Positions 7,615-17,172 of a DNA stretch of 64,000 bases are shown piece after piece. This DNA is from Variovorax sp. EL159. GTDB taxonomy: Bacteria; Pseudomonadota; Gammaproteobacteria; Burkholderiales; Burkholderiaceae_C. A program made the translations under genes and the position numbers. The DNA lies in contig NZ_FMUJ01000002.1 of assembly GCF_900100965.1 (NCBI RefSeq), forward strand, positions 431,869 to 495,868, in the 5' to 3' direction. Position 1 is the stretch's first letter. Each line of letters starts with the position of its first letter. The notes beneath the pieces are model-generated. The model searched no databases. It had not been told where the DNA came from and worked only from the letters and a program-made list of their open reading frames with translations.

Positions 7615-8470
7615 AAGTCATGCTTCCAGGCTGGCTGTGACTACCGAGTTCCTTTTTACCGACAACGACTTCTCCAGAATCCGGACCCTCATCCATCGCC
7701 GTGCCGGCATCGCCCTGGGCGAGCAGAAGCGGCAGATGGTGTACAGCCGGCTCTCGCGTCGCCTGCGCGAGCTTCAGCTCCCGGAGTTCTCCACCTATCT
7801 GGACCTGCTCGAAGCCAGCCACGACGGCGAGGAGTGGCAGTTGTTCATCAACTCGCTCACCACCAACCTGACCTCGTTCTTTCGCGAGGCGCATCACTTT
7901 CCGGCGCTGGCCGCGCACGTGCGCAAGATGCCGCAGCCGGTCACCGTGTGGTGCGCGGCCGCCTCGACGGGGGAGGAGCCCTATTCGATTGCCATCACGT
8001 TGATGGAAGCGCTCGGCGAGCGCGCGGGTTCGGCCCGCGTGATCGCCACCGACATCGACACCGCCGTGCTGGCCAAGGCCTCGACCGGCGTGTTCACCAC
8101 CGAGCAGGTGGCGCGCCTGTCGCCCGAGCGGCTGCGGCGCTTCTTCAACAAGGGCACGGGCGCCAACGCCGGCAAGGTGCGCGTGCGGCCCGAGGTGGCC
8201 GCGCTCGTCAAGTTCTCGCGGCTCAACCTGCTCGACACCTCGTGGCCGGTGAAGGAGCCCGTCGACGCGATCTTCTGCCGCAACGTGATGATCTATTTCG
8301 ACAAGCCGACGCAAAAGAAGGTGCTCGACCGCTTTGCGCCGCTGCTCAAGCCGAACGGCCTGCTGTTCGCGGGGCATTCCGAGAACGCCTCGCTGGTCAA
8401 CCAGGCCTTCAGGTCGCTCGGCCAGACGGTGTATGAGCTCTCGCGCACGCGCGCCCCGGGTGTGCCATGA
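7604..8470 (+). CDS. cheR: Chemotaxis protein methyltransferase CheR
   Basis: CheR transfers methyl groups from S-adenosylmethionine to glutamates of chemoreceptors. The 288-residue product has the N-terminal CheR helical domain ([20 protein letters not shown]), the highly conserved [18 protein letters not shown] segment, and the methyltransferase domain with [12 protein letters not shown] and, later, [18 protein letters not shown] prefer ATG 7604; TTG 7586 and GTG 7637 are in frame and cannot be excluded. The stop overlaps the cheD start as ATGA. Confidence 0.95.
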   Translation: MYIESHASRLAVTTEFLFTDNDFSRIRTLIHRRAGIALGEQKRQMVYSRLSRRLRELQLPEFSTYLDLLEASHDGEEWQLFINSLTTNLTSFFREAHHFPALAAHVRKMPQPVTVWCAAASTGEEPYSIAITLMEALGERAGSARVIATDIDTAVLAKASTGVFTTEQVARLSPERLRRFFNKGTGANAGKVRVRPEVAALVKFSRLNLLDTSWPVKEPVDAIFCRNVMIYFDKPTQKKVLDRFAPLLKPNGLLFAGHSENASLVNQAFRSLGQTVYELSRTRAPGVP

Positions 8471-9138
8471 GCGCGGCGGCACCCGGCTCGGTGGCCAGCC
8501 ACCACTACTTCGACCGCGACGTCGGCCTCATGGCCGTCAAGCTGCTGCCGTCGGAGTACTACGTGACCGCGAACGACACCGTGCTGAGCACCGTGCTCGG
8601 CTCGTGCGTGGCCGCCTGCCTGCACGATGCCGACGCCGGCGTGGCCGGCATGAACCACTTCATGCTGCCCGACGACAGCGAGCCCGGCACGCGCGACCCG
8701 GCCGAGTCGATGCGCTACGGCACCTACGCCATGGACGTGCTGATCCGCGAGCTGGTGCGTGCGGGCGCGCGGCGCGACCGGCTGCGCGCCAAGGTGTTCG
8801 GCGGCGGCGCGGTGCTGGCCAACATGACCACGCTGAACATCGGCGACCGCAATGCCGACTTCGTGCTGCGCTACCTGAACGCCGAGCGCATCGAGGTGGC
8901 CGCGCAAGACCTGCGCGGCCCGCATGCGCGCCGCGTGTGCTTCCTGCCGGCCACCGGCAAGGCCATCGTGCGCAAGCTGCGCGCGCAGACCGAGGTGCAG
9001 CTGATCCAGCGCGAAGAAGGCGAGCTGCTGCGCAGGCTATCGGGCCAGCGCGTGCCGGGCGACATGGAAAGAACAACAACAGGCAATGCCGCCGCGGCCC
9101 GCACGGTGCCGGCGGCAGGAAACAAAGGAAGCCGGTGA
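8467..9138 (+). CDS. cheD: Chemoreceptor glutamine deamidase CheD
   Basis: CheD deamidates specific receptor glutamines to glutamate and in some species also controls CheC or receptor activity. The 223-residue protein shows the family hallmarks: [10 protein letters not shown] with the catalytic Cys near residue 45, then GMNHFMLP with the catalytic His, and [12 protein letters not shown]. The last 30 residues are a Thr/Ala-rich tail. It is coupled to cheR at its start (ATGA) and to cheB at its end (GTGA), so the receptor-modifying enzymes CheR, CheD and CheB are made together. Confidence 0.95.
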   Translation: MSAAAPGSVASHHYFDRDVGLMAVKLLPSEYYVTANDTVLSTVLGSCVAACLHDADAGVAGMNHFMLPDDSEPGTRDPAESMRYGTYAMDVLIRELVRAGARRDRLRAKVFGGGAVLANMTTLNIGDRNADFVLRYLNAERIEVAAQDLRGPHARRVCFLPATGKAIVRKLRAQTEVQLIQREEGELLRRLSGQRVPGDMERTTTGNAAAARTVPAAGNKGSR

Positions 9139-10220
9139 GCGTCAAAAAAATCAAGGTGCTGTGTGTCGACGATTCGGCACTGATCCGCAGCGTGATGACC
9201 GAGATCATCAACAGCCAGGCCGACATGACCGTGGTCGGCACCGCCGCCGACCCGTTGGTGGCGCGCGACCTCATCAAGGTCACGAACCCCGACGTGCTGA
9301 CGCTGGACGTCGAAATGCCGCGCATGGACGGGCTCGAGTTTCTCGAAAAACTCATGCGCCTGCGGCCGATGCCCGTGGTCATGGTGTCTTCGCTGACCGA
9401 GCGCGGCTCGGAGATCGCGCTGCGCGCGCTCGAGCTGGGCGCCATCGACTTCGTGACCAAGCCGCGCCTGGGCGTGCGCGACGGCCTGCTCAACTACACC
9501 GAGCTGATCGCCGGCAAGATCCGCACGGCCGCCAGCGCGCGCCTGCTGCCCAGCCGCCATGCCGCAGCGGCCCGCGCCAGCACCGACGTGCCGCAGGAGT
9601 CGTTGCTGCGCAGCCCGCTGCTGAGTACCGAGAAGCTCATCATCATCGGCGCGTCGACCGGCGGCACCGAGGCCATCCGCGAAGTGCTGCAGCCACTGCC
9701 GCCCGACTCGCCCGCGGTGCTGATCGCGCAGCACATGCCCGCCGGCTTCACGCGCTCCTTCGCGCAGCGGCTGGACGGCCTGTGCCGCATCAACGTGAAA
9801 GAGGCCGTGCACGGCGAGCGCGTGCTGCCCGGCCATGCCTACATCGCGCCCGGCGGCTTTCATCTGTCGCTGGGCCGCAGCGGCGCCAACTACGTGGCGC
9901 ACCTGGACCAGGAGCCGCCCGTCAACCGGCACCGGCCCTCGATCGACGTGCTGTTCGATTCGGCCGCCAAGCATGCCGGCAAGAACGCCATCGGGATCAT
10001 CCTGACCGGCATGGGCAAGGACGGTGCCGAGGGCCTGCTGCGCATGAAGCGCGCGGGTGCCCACACGCTGGCGCAGGACGAGGCCAGCTGCGTGGTGTTC
10101 GGCATGCCGCGCGAGGCCATCGCGCTGGGCGCGGTGGACGACGTGTCCCCGTTGAGTGAAGTCAGTCGCCGGGTTCTGGCGCACCTTCGTACGTTCGGCG
10201 AACGCACGAACCGAGTTTGA
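9135..10220 (+). CDS. cheB: Chemotaxis response regulator methylesterase CheB
   Basis: CheB removes receptor methyl groups when phosphorylated by CheA. The 361-residue product has a receiver domain with phospho-acceptor Asp58 ([12 protein letters not shown]) and a methylesterase domain with the catalytic serine in [10 protein letters not shown], histidine in AQHMPAGFT and aspartate in GMGKDGAEG. The GTG start at 9135 overlaps the cheD stop and has AAAGGA five bases upstream; in-frame sequence further upstream lies within cheD. Domain lengths are normal for the family. Confidence 0.96.
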   Translation: MSVKKIKVLCVDDSALIRSVMTEIINSQADMTVVGTAADPLVARDLIKVTNPDVLTLDVEMPRMDGLEFLEKLMRLRPMPVVMVSSLTERGSEIALRALELGAIDFVTKPRLGVRDGLLNYTELIAGKIRTAASARLLPSRHAAAARASTDVPQESLLRSPLLSTEKLIIIGASTGGTEAIREVLQPLPPDSPAVLIAQHMPAGFTRSFAQRLDGLCRINVKEAVHGERVLPGHAYIAPGGFHLSLGRSGANYVAHLDQEPPVNRHRPSIDVLFDSAAKHAGKNAIGIILTGMGKDGAEGLLRMKRAGAHTLAQDEASCVVFGMPREAIALGAVDDVSPLSEVSRRVLAHLRTFGERTNRV

Positions 10221-10248
10221 AAAACGACCTGTTGGAGTTGGAAATATC

Positions 10249-10647
10249 GTGATCGACAAGAGCATCAAAATCCTGGTTGTGGACGACTTCCCGACCATGC
10301 GCCGCATCGTGCGCAACCTGTTGAAGGAGCTGGAGTTCCTCAACGTCGACGAGGCCGAGGACGGCGCCGCGGGCATCGAGAAGCTGCGCGGCGGCAACTT
10401 CGGCTTCGTGGTGTCCGACTGGAACATGCCGAACATGGACGGCCTGACCATGCTGCAGACCATCCGCGCCGACCCGGAACTGAAGAAGCTGCCGGTGCTG
10501 ATGGTCACGGCCGAGGCCAAGAAAGAGAACATCGTCGCGGCCGCACAGGCCGGCGCCAACGGCTACGTGGTGAAGCCCTTCACCGCGGCCACGCTCGAAG
10601 AGAAGATCACCAAGATCTTCGAGAAGCTCGCCAAGGAAGCCAGCTGA
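10249..10647 (+). CDS. cheY: Chemotaxis response regulator CheY
   Basis: Single receiver domain that binds the flagellar switch FliM when phosphorylated. The 132-residue protein has the acid pocket VVDDF, phospho-acceptor Asp57 in [11 protein letters not shown], and the switch segment [17 protein letters not shown] followed by GYVVKPF with the conserved lysine. It is very close to enterobacterial CheY. The start is a GTG at 10249, with GGAG at 10234-10237, a rather long spacing. In-frame sequence upstream overlaps cheB in another frame and is not coding. Confidence 0.96.
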   Translation: MIDKSIKILVVDDFPTMRRIVRNLLKELEFLNVDEAEDGAAGIEKLRGGNFGFVVSDWNMPNMDGLTMLQTIRADPELKKLPVLMVTAEAKKENIVAAAQAGANGYVVKPFTAATLEEKITKIFEKLAKEAS

Positions 10648-10648
10648 C

Positions 10649-11290
10649 ATGAGCCACGACGCAGCGGGAGGCGCGGACCCGACAGACACCGCCGAACAAC
10701 TGCTGGGCCGCATCGGCCAGCTCACGCGCCAGTTGCGCGAAGGCCTGCGCGAGCTGGGCCTCGACAAGCAGGTGGCCAAGGCCGCGCAAGCCATTCCGGA
10801 CGCGCGCGACCGCCTGAGCTACGTGGCCGCCACCACCGAGCGCGCGGCGCACCGCGCACTCAATGCCATCGACGTGGCGCAGCCGCTGCAGGAAGCCCTG
10901 GCGACCGATGCCAAGGGGCTGAGCCAGCGCTGGGACGAATGGTTCGAGAACCCCATCGAGCTCGACCACGCGCGCGAACTGGTGCTGGACACGCGCGGCT
11001 ACCTCAACGAGGTGCCGCAGCGCGCGAGCGCCATCAACTCGCAGCTGATGGAAATTTTGATGGCGCAAGACTTCCAGGACCTGACCGGCCAGGTCATCAA
11101 GAAGATGATGGAAGTGGTCAACGACGTCGAGACGCAACTGCTGCAGGTGCTGATCGACAACTCGCCGCCCGAGAAGCGCCAGGAGGCCGTGCACAGCCTG
11201 CAGAACGGCCCGCAGATCAAGCCCGGCAACCCCGACGCCGTGACCGACCAGGCGCAGGTCGACGACCTGCTGGAGAGCCTGGGCTTCTAG
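10649..11290 (+). CDS. cheZ: CheY-P phosphatase CheZ
   Basis: CheZ speeds dephosphorylation of CheY-P and so ends the tumble or reversal signal. The 213 residues form the long helical hairpin typical of CheZ, with the catalytic-region motif MAQDFQDLTGQVIKKMM, and finish with the short amphipathic CheY-binding peptide VDDLLESLGF after a flexible linker. The start follows the cheY stop by 1 bp. A 133-bp gap before flhB follows; it holds no gene and I could not identify a convincing promoter or terminator in it. Confidence 0.95.
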   Translation: MSHDAAGGADPTDTAEQLLGRIGQLTRQLREGLRELGLDKQVAKAAQAIPDARDRLSYVAATTERAAHRALNAIDVAQPLQEALATDAKGLSQRWDEWFENPIELDHARELVLDTRGYLNEVPQRASAINSQLMEILMAQDFQDLTGQVIKKMMEVVNDVETQLLQVLIDNSPPEKRQEAVHSLQNGPQIKPGNPDAVTDQAQVDDLLESLGF

Positions 11291-11423
11291 GCCCGCGCGC
11301 CCCTGTTGATTGTCCGAATTGCAGGGCGATACCGGCCCTGATCGACGGATTGTTCCGAACGACCGGATTCAATAATTTGGTCTTGAGCAAGGCGTACTTC
11401 GCCAGTGCTGGTTCGGAGCATGA

Positions 11424-12566
11424 ATGGCTGAGGAAAGCGATCTCGAGAAAACGGAACCCGCCTCCGAGCGGCGCCTGGAGAAGGCGCGCGAGGAAGGCAA
11501 CGTGGCCCGTTCGCGCGAGCTCACCACCTTCGTCATGCTGGCCACCGCCAGCGCCGGGCTGTGGTTCGCGGCGGAGTCGCTCAGCGCGAGCATGAACGGC
11601 GCGCTGCGCCGCGGCCTGCACTTCGACCGCGCCAGCGCCTTCGACCCTTCGCACATGCTGGCCCAGAGCGGGCTCATGGCGTTCCAGGCGCTCATGGCCA
11701 TCGGCCCGCTGTTCGCGATGATGGTGGTGGCGGCGGTGGCCGCGCCCCTGATGCTGGGCGGCTGGATGTTCTCGACCAAGGCGGTCGCGCCGAACTTCGG
11801 CAAGCTCAATCCGCTGGCCGGCATCGGCCGCATGTTTTCTGCGCAGTCGCTGGCCGAGCTGTTCAAGGCGCTGGCCAAGTCGGCGCTCATCGGCGGCGTG
11901 GCGTGGTGGGTCATCGTGGACGACATCGAGGCCGTGATGGCGTTGATGGCGCAGCCCGCGCACTACGCGCTGCCGCACGCGATCGTGCTGGTGGCCAAGC
12001 ATTGCGCGCTGATCGCGGCCACGCTGCTGCTGGTGGCGCTCATCGACGTGCCGTTTCAGCTGTGGAGCTACTACCGCAAGCTGCGCATGTCGCGCGAAGA
12101 CGTGCGCCAGGAGCACAAGGAAAGCGAAGGCGATCCGCACATCAAGGCGCAGATCCGCCGGCAGCAGCAACAGATGGCACGGCGCCGGATGATGTCCCAG
12201 GTGCCCAAGGCCGACATCGTGCTCACCAACCCGACGCACTTCGCAGTGGCACTCAGCTACCTGGACAGCGACATGCGCGCGCCGCGCGTGGTGGCCAAGG
12301 GCACAGAGCTGGTCGCCGCGCGCATTCGCGAGCTGGCCAAAGAAAACAAGGTCGCCATTCTCGAAGCGCCGTCGCTCACGCGCGCGCTCTACAAGCACAC
12401 GAAGCTGGGCGATGAAATTCCGGCGGGCCTCTACACGGCCGTGGCCGAGGTGCTGGCCTGGGTCTACCAGCTCAAGCGCTGGAAGAGCGAGGGCGGCGAC
12501 GCGCCGCGCACGCCGACCGATCTGCCGGTGCCCGCAGAACTCCAGTACGCCGTGGATGCCGCATGA
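11424..12566 (+). CDS. flhB: Flagellar type III export switch protein FlhB
   Basis: Export-gate membrane protein whose self-cleaved cytoplasmic domain sets substrate specificity. The 380-residue product has four N-terminal membrane segments (about 30-215) and the cytoplasmic domain with the autocleavage motif NPTH starting at Asn269, the same position as in Salmonella. It then continues through APRVVAKG to AVAEVLAWVYQL and a Pro-rich tail. The N-terminus (EESDLEKTEPASERRLEKAREEG) is the standard FlhB signature. The cleaved domain has a stand-alone paralogue at 505-831, so two proteins could compete for the same partners. Confidence 0.97.
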   Translation: MAEESDLEKTEPASERRLEKAREEGNVARSRELTTFVMLATASAGLWFAAESLSASMNGALRRGLHFDRASAFDPSHMLAQSGLMAFQALMAIGPLFAMMVVAAVAAPLMLGGWMFSTKAVAPNFGKLNPLAGIGRMFSAQSLAELFKALAKSALIGGVAWWVIVDDIEAVMALMAQPAHYALPHAIVLVAKHCALIAATLLLVALIDVPFQLWSYYRKLRMSREDVRQEHKESEGDPHIKAQIRRQQQQMARRRMMSQVPKADIVLTNPTHFAVALSYLDSDMRAPRVVAKGTELVAARIRELAKENKVAILEAPSLTRALYKHTKLGDEIPAGLYTAVAEVLAWVYQLKRWKSEGGDAPRTPTDLPVPAELQYAVDAA

Positions 12567-12631
12567 ACGCAGTGCCGGGCCGCCCCAAGACAGTTTGCTC
12601 CGCAGCGCGGCGCATGAAGGCTATTGAATGA
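12563..12631 (+). other. 22-codon ORF bridging flhB and flhA
   Basis: An ATG at 12563 overlaps the flhB stop (ATGA), and the ORF's own stop overlaps the flhA start at 12628 (again ATGA). The 22 codons therefore exactly fill the 61-nt gap between flhB and flhA. It begins MNAVPGRPK. No similarity is claimed. Likely interpretations are a ribosome-relay ORF that couples flhA translation to flhB, or coincidence. Confidence 0.25.
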
Positions 12632-14727
12632 ACGCGATGACTCAACTGCTGCGCCTGCCGACGCGGATGTTCTCCGGATCGCAGTTCAAGGGGCTCGCGG
12701 GGCCGATCCTCATCATCATGATCCTGAGCATGATGGTGCTGCCGCTGCCGCCCTTCCTGCTGGACCTGCTGTTCACCTTCAACATCGCCATGTCGGTGAT
12801 GGTGCTGCTGGTGAGCATGTACACGATGAAGGCGCTGGACTTCGCGGCCTTCCCGGCGGTGCTGCTGTTCTCGACGCTGCTGCGCCTGTCGCTGAACGTG
12901 GCGTCCACGCGCGTGGTGCTGATGCACGGCCACACCGGGCCCGATGCGGCGGGCAAGGTGATCGAGGCCTTCGGCCACTTCCTGGTGGGCGGCAACTTCG
13001 CGGTGGGCGTGATGGTGTTCATCATCCTCGTGCTCATCAACTTCATGGTGATCACCAAGGGCGCGGGGCGCATTGCCGAGGTGGGGGCGCGCTTCATGCT
13101 CGACGCGATGCCCGGCAAGCAGATGGCCATCGACGCCGACCTGAACGCCGGCCTGATCGGCGAGGACGTGGCCCGCAAGCGCCGCACCGAAGTCGCGCAA
13201 GAGGCCGACTTCTACGGCTCCATGGACGGTGCCAGCAAGTTCGTGCGCGGCGACGCCATCGCGGGCCTGCTCATCATGGTGATCAACATCATTGGCGGGC
13301 TGGTGGTGGGCATGGTCCAGCACGGCCTCGACTTCTCGACCGCCGGCCGCACGTACACGCTGCTGGCCATCGGCGACGGCCTGGTGGCGCAGATTCCGGC
13401 GCTGGTGATCTCGACCGCCGCCGGCGTGATCGTCTCGCGCGTGACCACCGACGAAGACGTGGGCAGCCAGCTCACGGGCCAGCTTTTCTCGAACCCGCAG
13501 GTGCTGTTTCTCACGGCCGGCATCGTCGGCCTGCTGGGCATGATCCCGGGCATGCCGAACCTGGCCTTCCTGCTGATCGCGGGCGGGCTGGCGTGGATGG
13601 GCCGGCGCCTCCTGCTGCGCAAGCCGCGCGAAGCTGCCGCGCAACAGGCTGCGGCCGCCGAGGCCGCGAACCTTGCGCCCACGGCGGAGATGGCCGAGGC
13701 CACGTGGGACGACGTGGCCATGGTCGACCCGCTCGGCATGCAGGTCGGCTACCGCCTGATCCCGCTGGTGGACCAGTCGCAGCAGGGCGAACTGCTGGGC
13801 CGCATCAAGAGCATCCGCAAGAAGATCGCGCAGGAGATCGGCTTCCTGGTGCCCGTGGTGCACATCCGCGACAACCTGGAGATCAAGCCCAACACGTACA
13901 TCATCAGCCTGAAGGACGTGGAGATCGGCCGGGGCGAGGCCTTCCCCAACCAGTGGATGGCGATCAACCCGGGGCAGGTCACCGGCACCTTGCCCGGCAC
14001 GCCCACGCGCGACCCGGCCTTCGGCCTTGCCGCGACATGGATCGACGCCAGCCAGCGCCAACAGGCGCAGGTGTACGGCTACACGGTGGTCGATGCCTGC
14101 ACCGTGATGGCCACGCACCTGAACCACCTGATCCAGACCCACGCCGCCGAGCTGCTGGGCCGCCAGGAAGTGCAGCAGCTGCTCGACCAGATCGGCAAGA
14201 CCGCACCCAAGCTCACCGAAGACCTGGTGCCCAAGGTGCTGTCGCTCAGCACGCTGCACAAGGTGCTGCAGAACCTGCTCGACGAAGAGGTGCCGATCCG
14301 CGACATGCGCACCATCCTCGATGTGATGGCCGAGCACGCGCCGACCATCAAGGACCCGACCGAGCTGACCACGCTCACGCGCCTGGCCTTGGGCCGCGCC
14401 ATCACGCAGCAGCTGTTCCCGGGCGACATCGAGATGCAGGTGATCGGCCTGGACGGCTCGCTCGACGGCGTGCTGCAGCAGGCGCTGACCAACAGCAGCG
14501 GCATCGAGCCCGGCATTGCCGACAACCTGTTGCAGCAGGCGCAGGCCGCCATCGTGCGGCAGGAGCAGATGGGCCTGGCGCCCGTGCTGGTCGTGCAGCA
14601 CTCGCTGCGCGTGCTGCTGTCCCGTTTCCTGCGGCGCAGCCTGCCGCAGCTCAAGGTGCTCTCGCATGCCGAGATCCCTGACTCCCGGACCATCAAGATC
14701 ACCGCCGCCATTGGAGGACGCGTTTGA
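12628..14727 (+). CDS. flhA: Flagellar export gate protein FlhA
   Basis: FlhA is the main proton-driven export gate and the docking platform for chaperone-substrate complexes. The 699-residue protein has eight membrane segments in its first about 330 residues, including the FHIPEP-family stretch ALDFAAFPAVLL, the conserved cytoplasmic loop (DADLNAGLIGEDVARKRR) and the segment GDAIAGLLIMVINIIGG. The C-terminal domain (about 365-699) has the expected LMDPLG-like DPLGMQVGYRLIPLVD and a late IPDSRTIKITAAIG. The ATG start at 12628 is preceded by the bridging ORF. The stop overlaps the flhF start as TTGA. Confidence 0.97.
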   Translation: MNAMTQLLRLPTRMFSGSQFKGLAGPILIIMILSMMVLPLPPFLLDLLFTFNIAMSVMVLLVSMYTMKALDFAAFPAVLLFSTLLRLSLNVASTRVVLMHGHTGPDAAGKVIEAFGHFLVGGNFAVGVMVFIILVLINFMVITKGAGRIAEVGARFMLDAMPGKQMAIDADLNAGLIGEDVARKRRTEVAQEADFYGSMDGASKFVRGDAIAGLLIMVINIIGGLVVGMVQHGLDFSTAGRTYTLLAIGDGLVAQIPALVISTAAGVIVSRVTTDEDVGSQLTGQLFSNPQVLFLTAGIVGLLGMIPGMPNLAFLLIAGGLAWMGRRLLLRKPREAAAQQAAAAEAANLAPTAEMAEATWDDVAMVDPLGMQVGYRLIPLVDQSQQGELLGRIKSIRKKIAQEIGFLVPVVHIRDNLEIKPNTYIISLKDVEIGRGEAFPNQWMAINPGQVTGTLPGTPTRDPAFGLAATWIDASQRQQAQVYGYTVVDACTVMATHLNHLIQTHAAELLGRQEVQQLLDQIGKTAPKLTEDLVPKVLSLSTLHKVLQNLLDEEVPIRDMRTILDVMAEHAPTIKDPTELTTLTRLALGRAITQQLFPGDIEMQVIGLDGSLDGVLQQALTNSSGIEPGIADNLLQQAQAAIVRQEQMGLAPVLVVQHSLRVLLSRFLRRSLPQLKVLSHAEIPDSRTIKITAAIGGRV

Positions 14728-17162
14728 ATTCCCAAGCTGAAACACGCGACGTGCGCACCACTGCACGCAAATTCGTCGCGGCCACCGGCCGAGAAGCCCT
14801 GCGACTGGTGCGCGAGACGCTCGGCGCCGAAGCCATCGTGCTCACCCACCGCGCCACGGCCGAGGGCGTCGAGATCGTCGCCATGGCCGAAGGCGATGTG
14901 CAGGAGGCGCTGGAGAACGCCGCGCCCGCGATCCAGGTGGAGCCCGTCGTGCCGGTGGCACCGGTTGCCGCGCCGGCACCGATGCCGCTCGCCGCGATCG
15001 CGTCTGCGGCCGCGCCGGCGGAAGCAGCGGTGCTCAGCGAACTCCATTCGATGCGCGGAATGATCGAGGAACAGCTTGCCAGCGTGGTCTGGAGCGACAA
15101 GCAGCGCCGCGACCCGGTGCGCGGCCGCCTGCTGCGCACCTTGCTCGGCGCCGGCTTCAGCGCGCGCCTGTCGAAGGCCATGCTCGAGAAGCTGCCCACC
15201 GGCCAGAGCTACGCCGAAGGCATGGCCTTCGTGCGCTCCGAACTCATCCGCGCGGTGCCGGTGCATGAAGACGAAGACGCACTGTTCGCGCAAGGCGGCG
15301 TGTACGCGCTGATGGGCCCCACGGGCGTGGGCAAGACCACCACCACAGCCAAGCTGGCCGCACGTTGCGTGATGCGCTTCGGCGCCGACAAGCTCGCGCT
15401 GGTGACCACCGACAGCTACCGGATCGGCGCCTACGAGCAGCTGCGCATCTACGGCGAAATTCTCAATGTGCCGGTGTATGCCGTGAAGGATGCGGCCGAC
15501 CTGCACCTGGTCTTGCAGGACCTGCGCGACAAGCACATGGTGCTGATCGACACCGTCGGCATGAGCCAGCGCGACCGCGCCGTGTCGGAGCAGATCGCCA
15601 TGCTCGGCAACAGCCACCGGCCGGTCAAGCGGCTGCTGCTGCTCAACGCGACCAGCCACGGCGACACGCTCAACGAAGTGGTGCACGCCTACCGCAACGG
15701 CAACGACCTGACGGGCTGCATCTTCACCAAGGTCGACGAGGCCACGCACCCCGGTGCGTTGATCGACACGGTGATCCGCCATCGCCTGCCGGTGCACTAC
15801 ATCTCCAGCGGCCAGAAGGTGCCCGAGAACCTGATGAAGGCCGACCGCGCGCAGCTGGTGGACAGCGTGTTCCAGCCGCGCCAGCACAGCCCGTTGTTCG
15901 TGCCGGCCGAAACCGACCTGAACGACGAACCCGCGGGCGCGGGCCCGTCGGCGCAGGTGGTGCAGGCACAGGGCGAGGCCGACCGGCTGCGCCTGAAGTA
16001 CCAGAACCTGATCCGCGCGATGGCGCACGACGCGCAGGAGCTGGCCACCGCCGCGAGCGCGCTGGCCGGTGCGCAGATCGGCTTCGAGCGCGCACGCGGG
16101 CTCTGGCGCCAGGCGGGCGACGACGCGGTGGGCCACAAGGCGGTGCTGCAGGATCTGTCGGAACACGCGCGCAGTGAAGTCGCTGCCGGCTGCGAGACCC
16201 ATGTGCTCGCGCTGTGCGGGCAGGTCGGCCTGCGTTCCAGCGAGAGCGGCGACGCCTATGAATGCCACGGCAGCCTGCTGCTGTCGGACCGCAGCGGCCT
16301 GCCGCTGGCGGCGCCGAACCAGTGGCTGTCTACCGCCGCGCGCGGTGCGGCCGATGCTTCGCGCAGGCCCGGCATGCGGCAGGTGCAGTGGCTGCGTCAG
16401 CAGGACTTCGGCAAGGCGTTGGTGCATGTGCTGGGCAAGCTGCCCGGCCTCGACGTGGTGCTGCAGTGGCAGGCCTCGGGCCAGCACTGGCTGGCGCGCG
16501 CGCCGGGCTCGACGGCGGTGATCGACGCGCGCACCGGCGCGGCCTGCACGCTGGCACGCATCGGCTTTGAATTCGGCGAGGCACGCCCCGTGCGCTTCCG
16601 TGGCAAGCCCGCGCTGCAGTGCGAGGCGCATGCCGACGTGGTGCCGCGCCCCGGTGCCGCCGCCATGGCCGCGGGCCTCGACCGCGAGGCGCTGCCCACG
16701 CTGCGCTGCGTGGCGACAAAGGTGATCGATGCACGCAGCCGCAAGGTGCTGTCGCAGGGCTATGCGCTGTCCAACGTCGGCGCCGAGGTCGGCCCGCAGC
16801 AGCTCGCGCAATGGCAAGGCTGGGCCAATGACGCCGAGCCCTGCCTGCGCCTGATGCGCGACGGCGTGCAACTGGTCGGCGGCATGGGCGAGCTGGGCGA
16901 CCCGAACATGATGAAGCGGCTGCTGATTGCCGGCCAGATGAGCACCACCGTGTGGCGCTTGCTGCAGGCCGAAGGCGACTGGGCCGAGCGCACCCGCATG
17001 CTGCTGGGCCAGTTGACGGGGCGCGCCGTGCGTGCCGGCCGGCCGATGACCGGCAGCGCGCTGTACGCGGGCGTCGGCAAGTTCTTCCTGCTGCTCGAAG
17101 CATTGGGCACCGAGTCGACCGCGCCCACGCAGGCGCCGCGCGCACTGGTGCAGATGGGTTGA
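14724..17162 (+). CDS. flhF: Flagellar SRP-like GTPase FlhF with a long unassigned C-terminal extension
   Basis: FlhF is an SRP-family GTPase that places polar flagella. Residues 1-390 are typical: an N-terminal B domain, an Ala/Pro linker, NG domain with P-loop GPTGVGKTTT at about 198, DSYRIGAYEQL, DTVGMSQRD and TKVDEATHPG. Ordinary FlhF ends there, at 370-500 residues. This ORF runs on to 812 residues with no stop or frame break. The extra about 420 residues start with a helical segment (about 415-470) and then have a mixed, Ala/Gly/Leu-rich composition that I do not recognise. It starts with TTG at 14724, overlapping the flhA stop, with GGAGG at 14713-14717. Codon use does not change across the junction, so this looks like a native fusion. 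Confidence 0.93.
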   Translation: MNSQAETRDVRTTARKFVAATGREALRLVRETLGAEAIVLTHRATAEGVEIVAMAEGDVQEALENAAPAIQVEPVVPVAPVAAPAPMPLAAIASAAAPAEAAVLSELHSMRGMIEEQLASVVWSDKQRRDPVRGRLLRTLLGAGFSARLSKAMLEKLPTGQSYAEGMAFVRSELIRAVPVHEDEDALFAQGGVYALMGPTGVGKTTTTAKLAARCVMRFGADKLALVTTDSYRIGAYEQLRIYGEILNVPVYAVKDAADLHLVLQDLRDKHMVLIDTVGMSQRDRAVSEQIAMLGNSHRPVKRLLLLNATSHGDTLNEVVHAYRNGNDLTGCIFTKVDEATHPGALIDTVIRHRLPVHYISSGQKVPENLMKADRAQLVDSVFQPRQHSPLFVPAETDLNDEPAGAGPSAQVVQAQGEADRLRLKYQNLIRAMAHDAQELATAASALAGAQIGFERARGLWRQAGDDAVGHKAVLQDLSEHARSEVAAGCETHVLALCGQVGLRSSESGDAYECHGSLLLSDRSGLPLAAPNQWLSTAARGAADASRRPGMRQVQWLRQQDFGKALVHVLGKLPGLDVVLQWQASGQHWLARAPGSTAVIDARTGAACTLARIGFEFGEARPVRFRGKPALQCEAHADVVPRPGAAAMAAGLDREALPTLRCVATKVIDARSRKVLSQGYALSNVGAEVGPQQLAQWQGWANDAEPCLRLMRDGVQLVGGMGELGDPNMMKRLLIAGQMSTTVWRLLQAEGDWAERTRMLLGQLTGRAVRAGRPMTGSALYAGVGKFFLLLEALGTESTAPTQAPRALVQMG

Positions 17163-17172
17163 GGGACATCGC

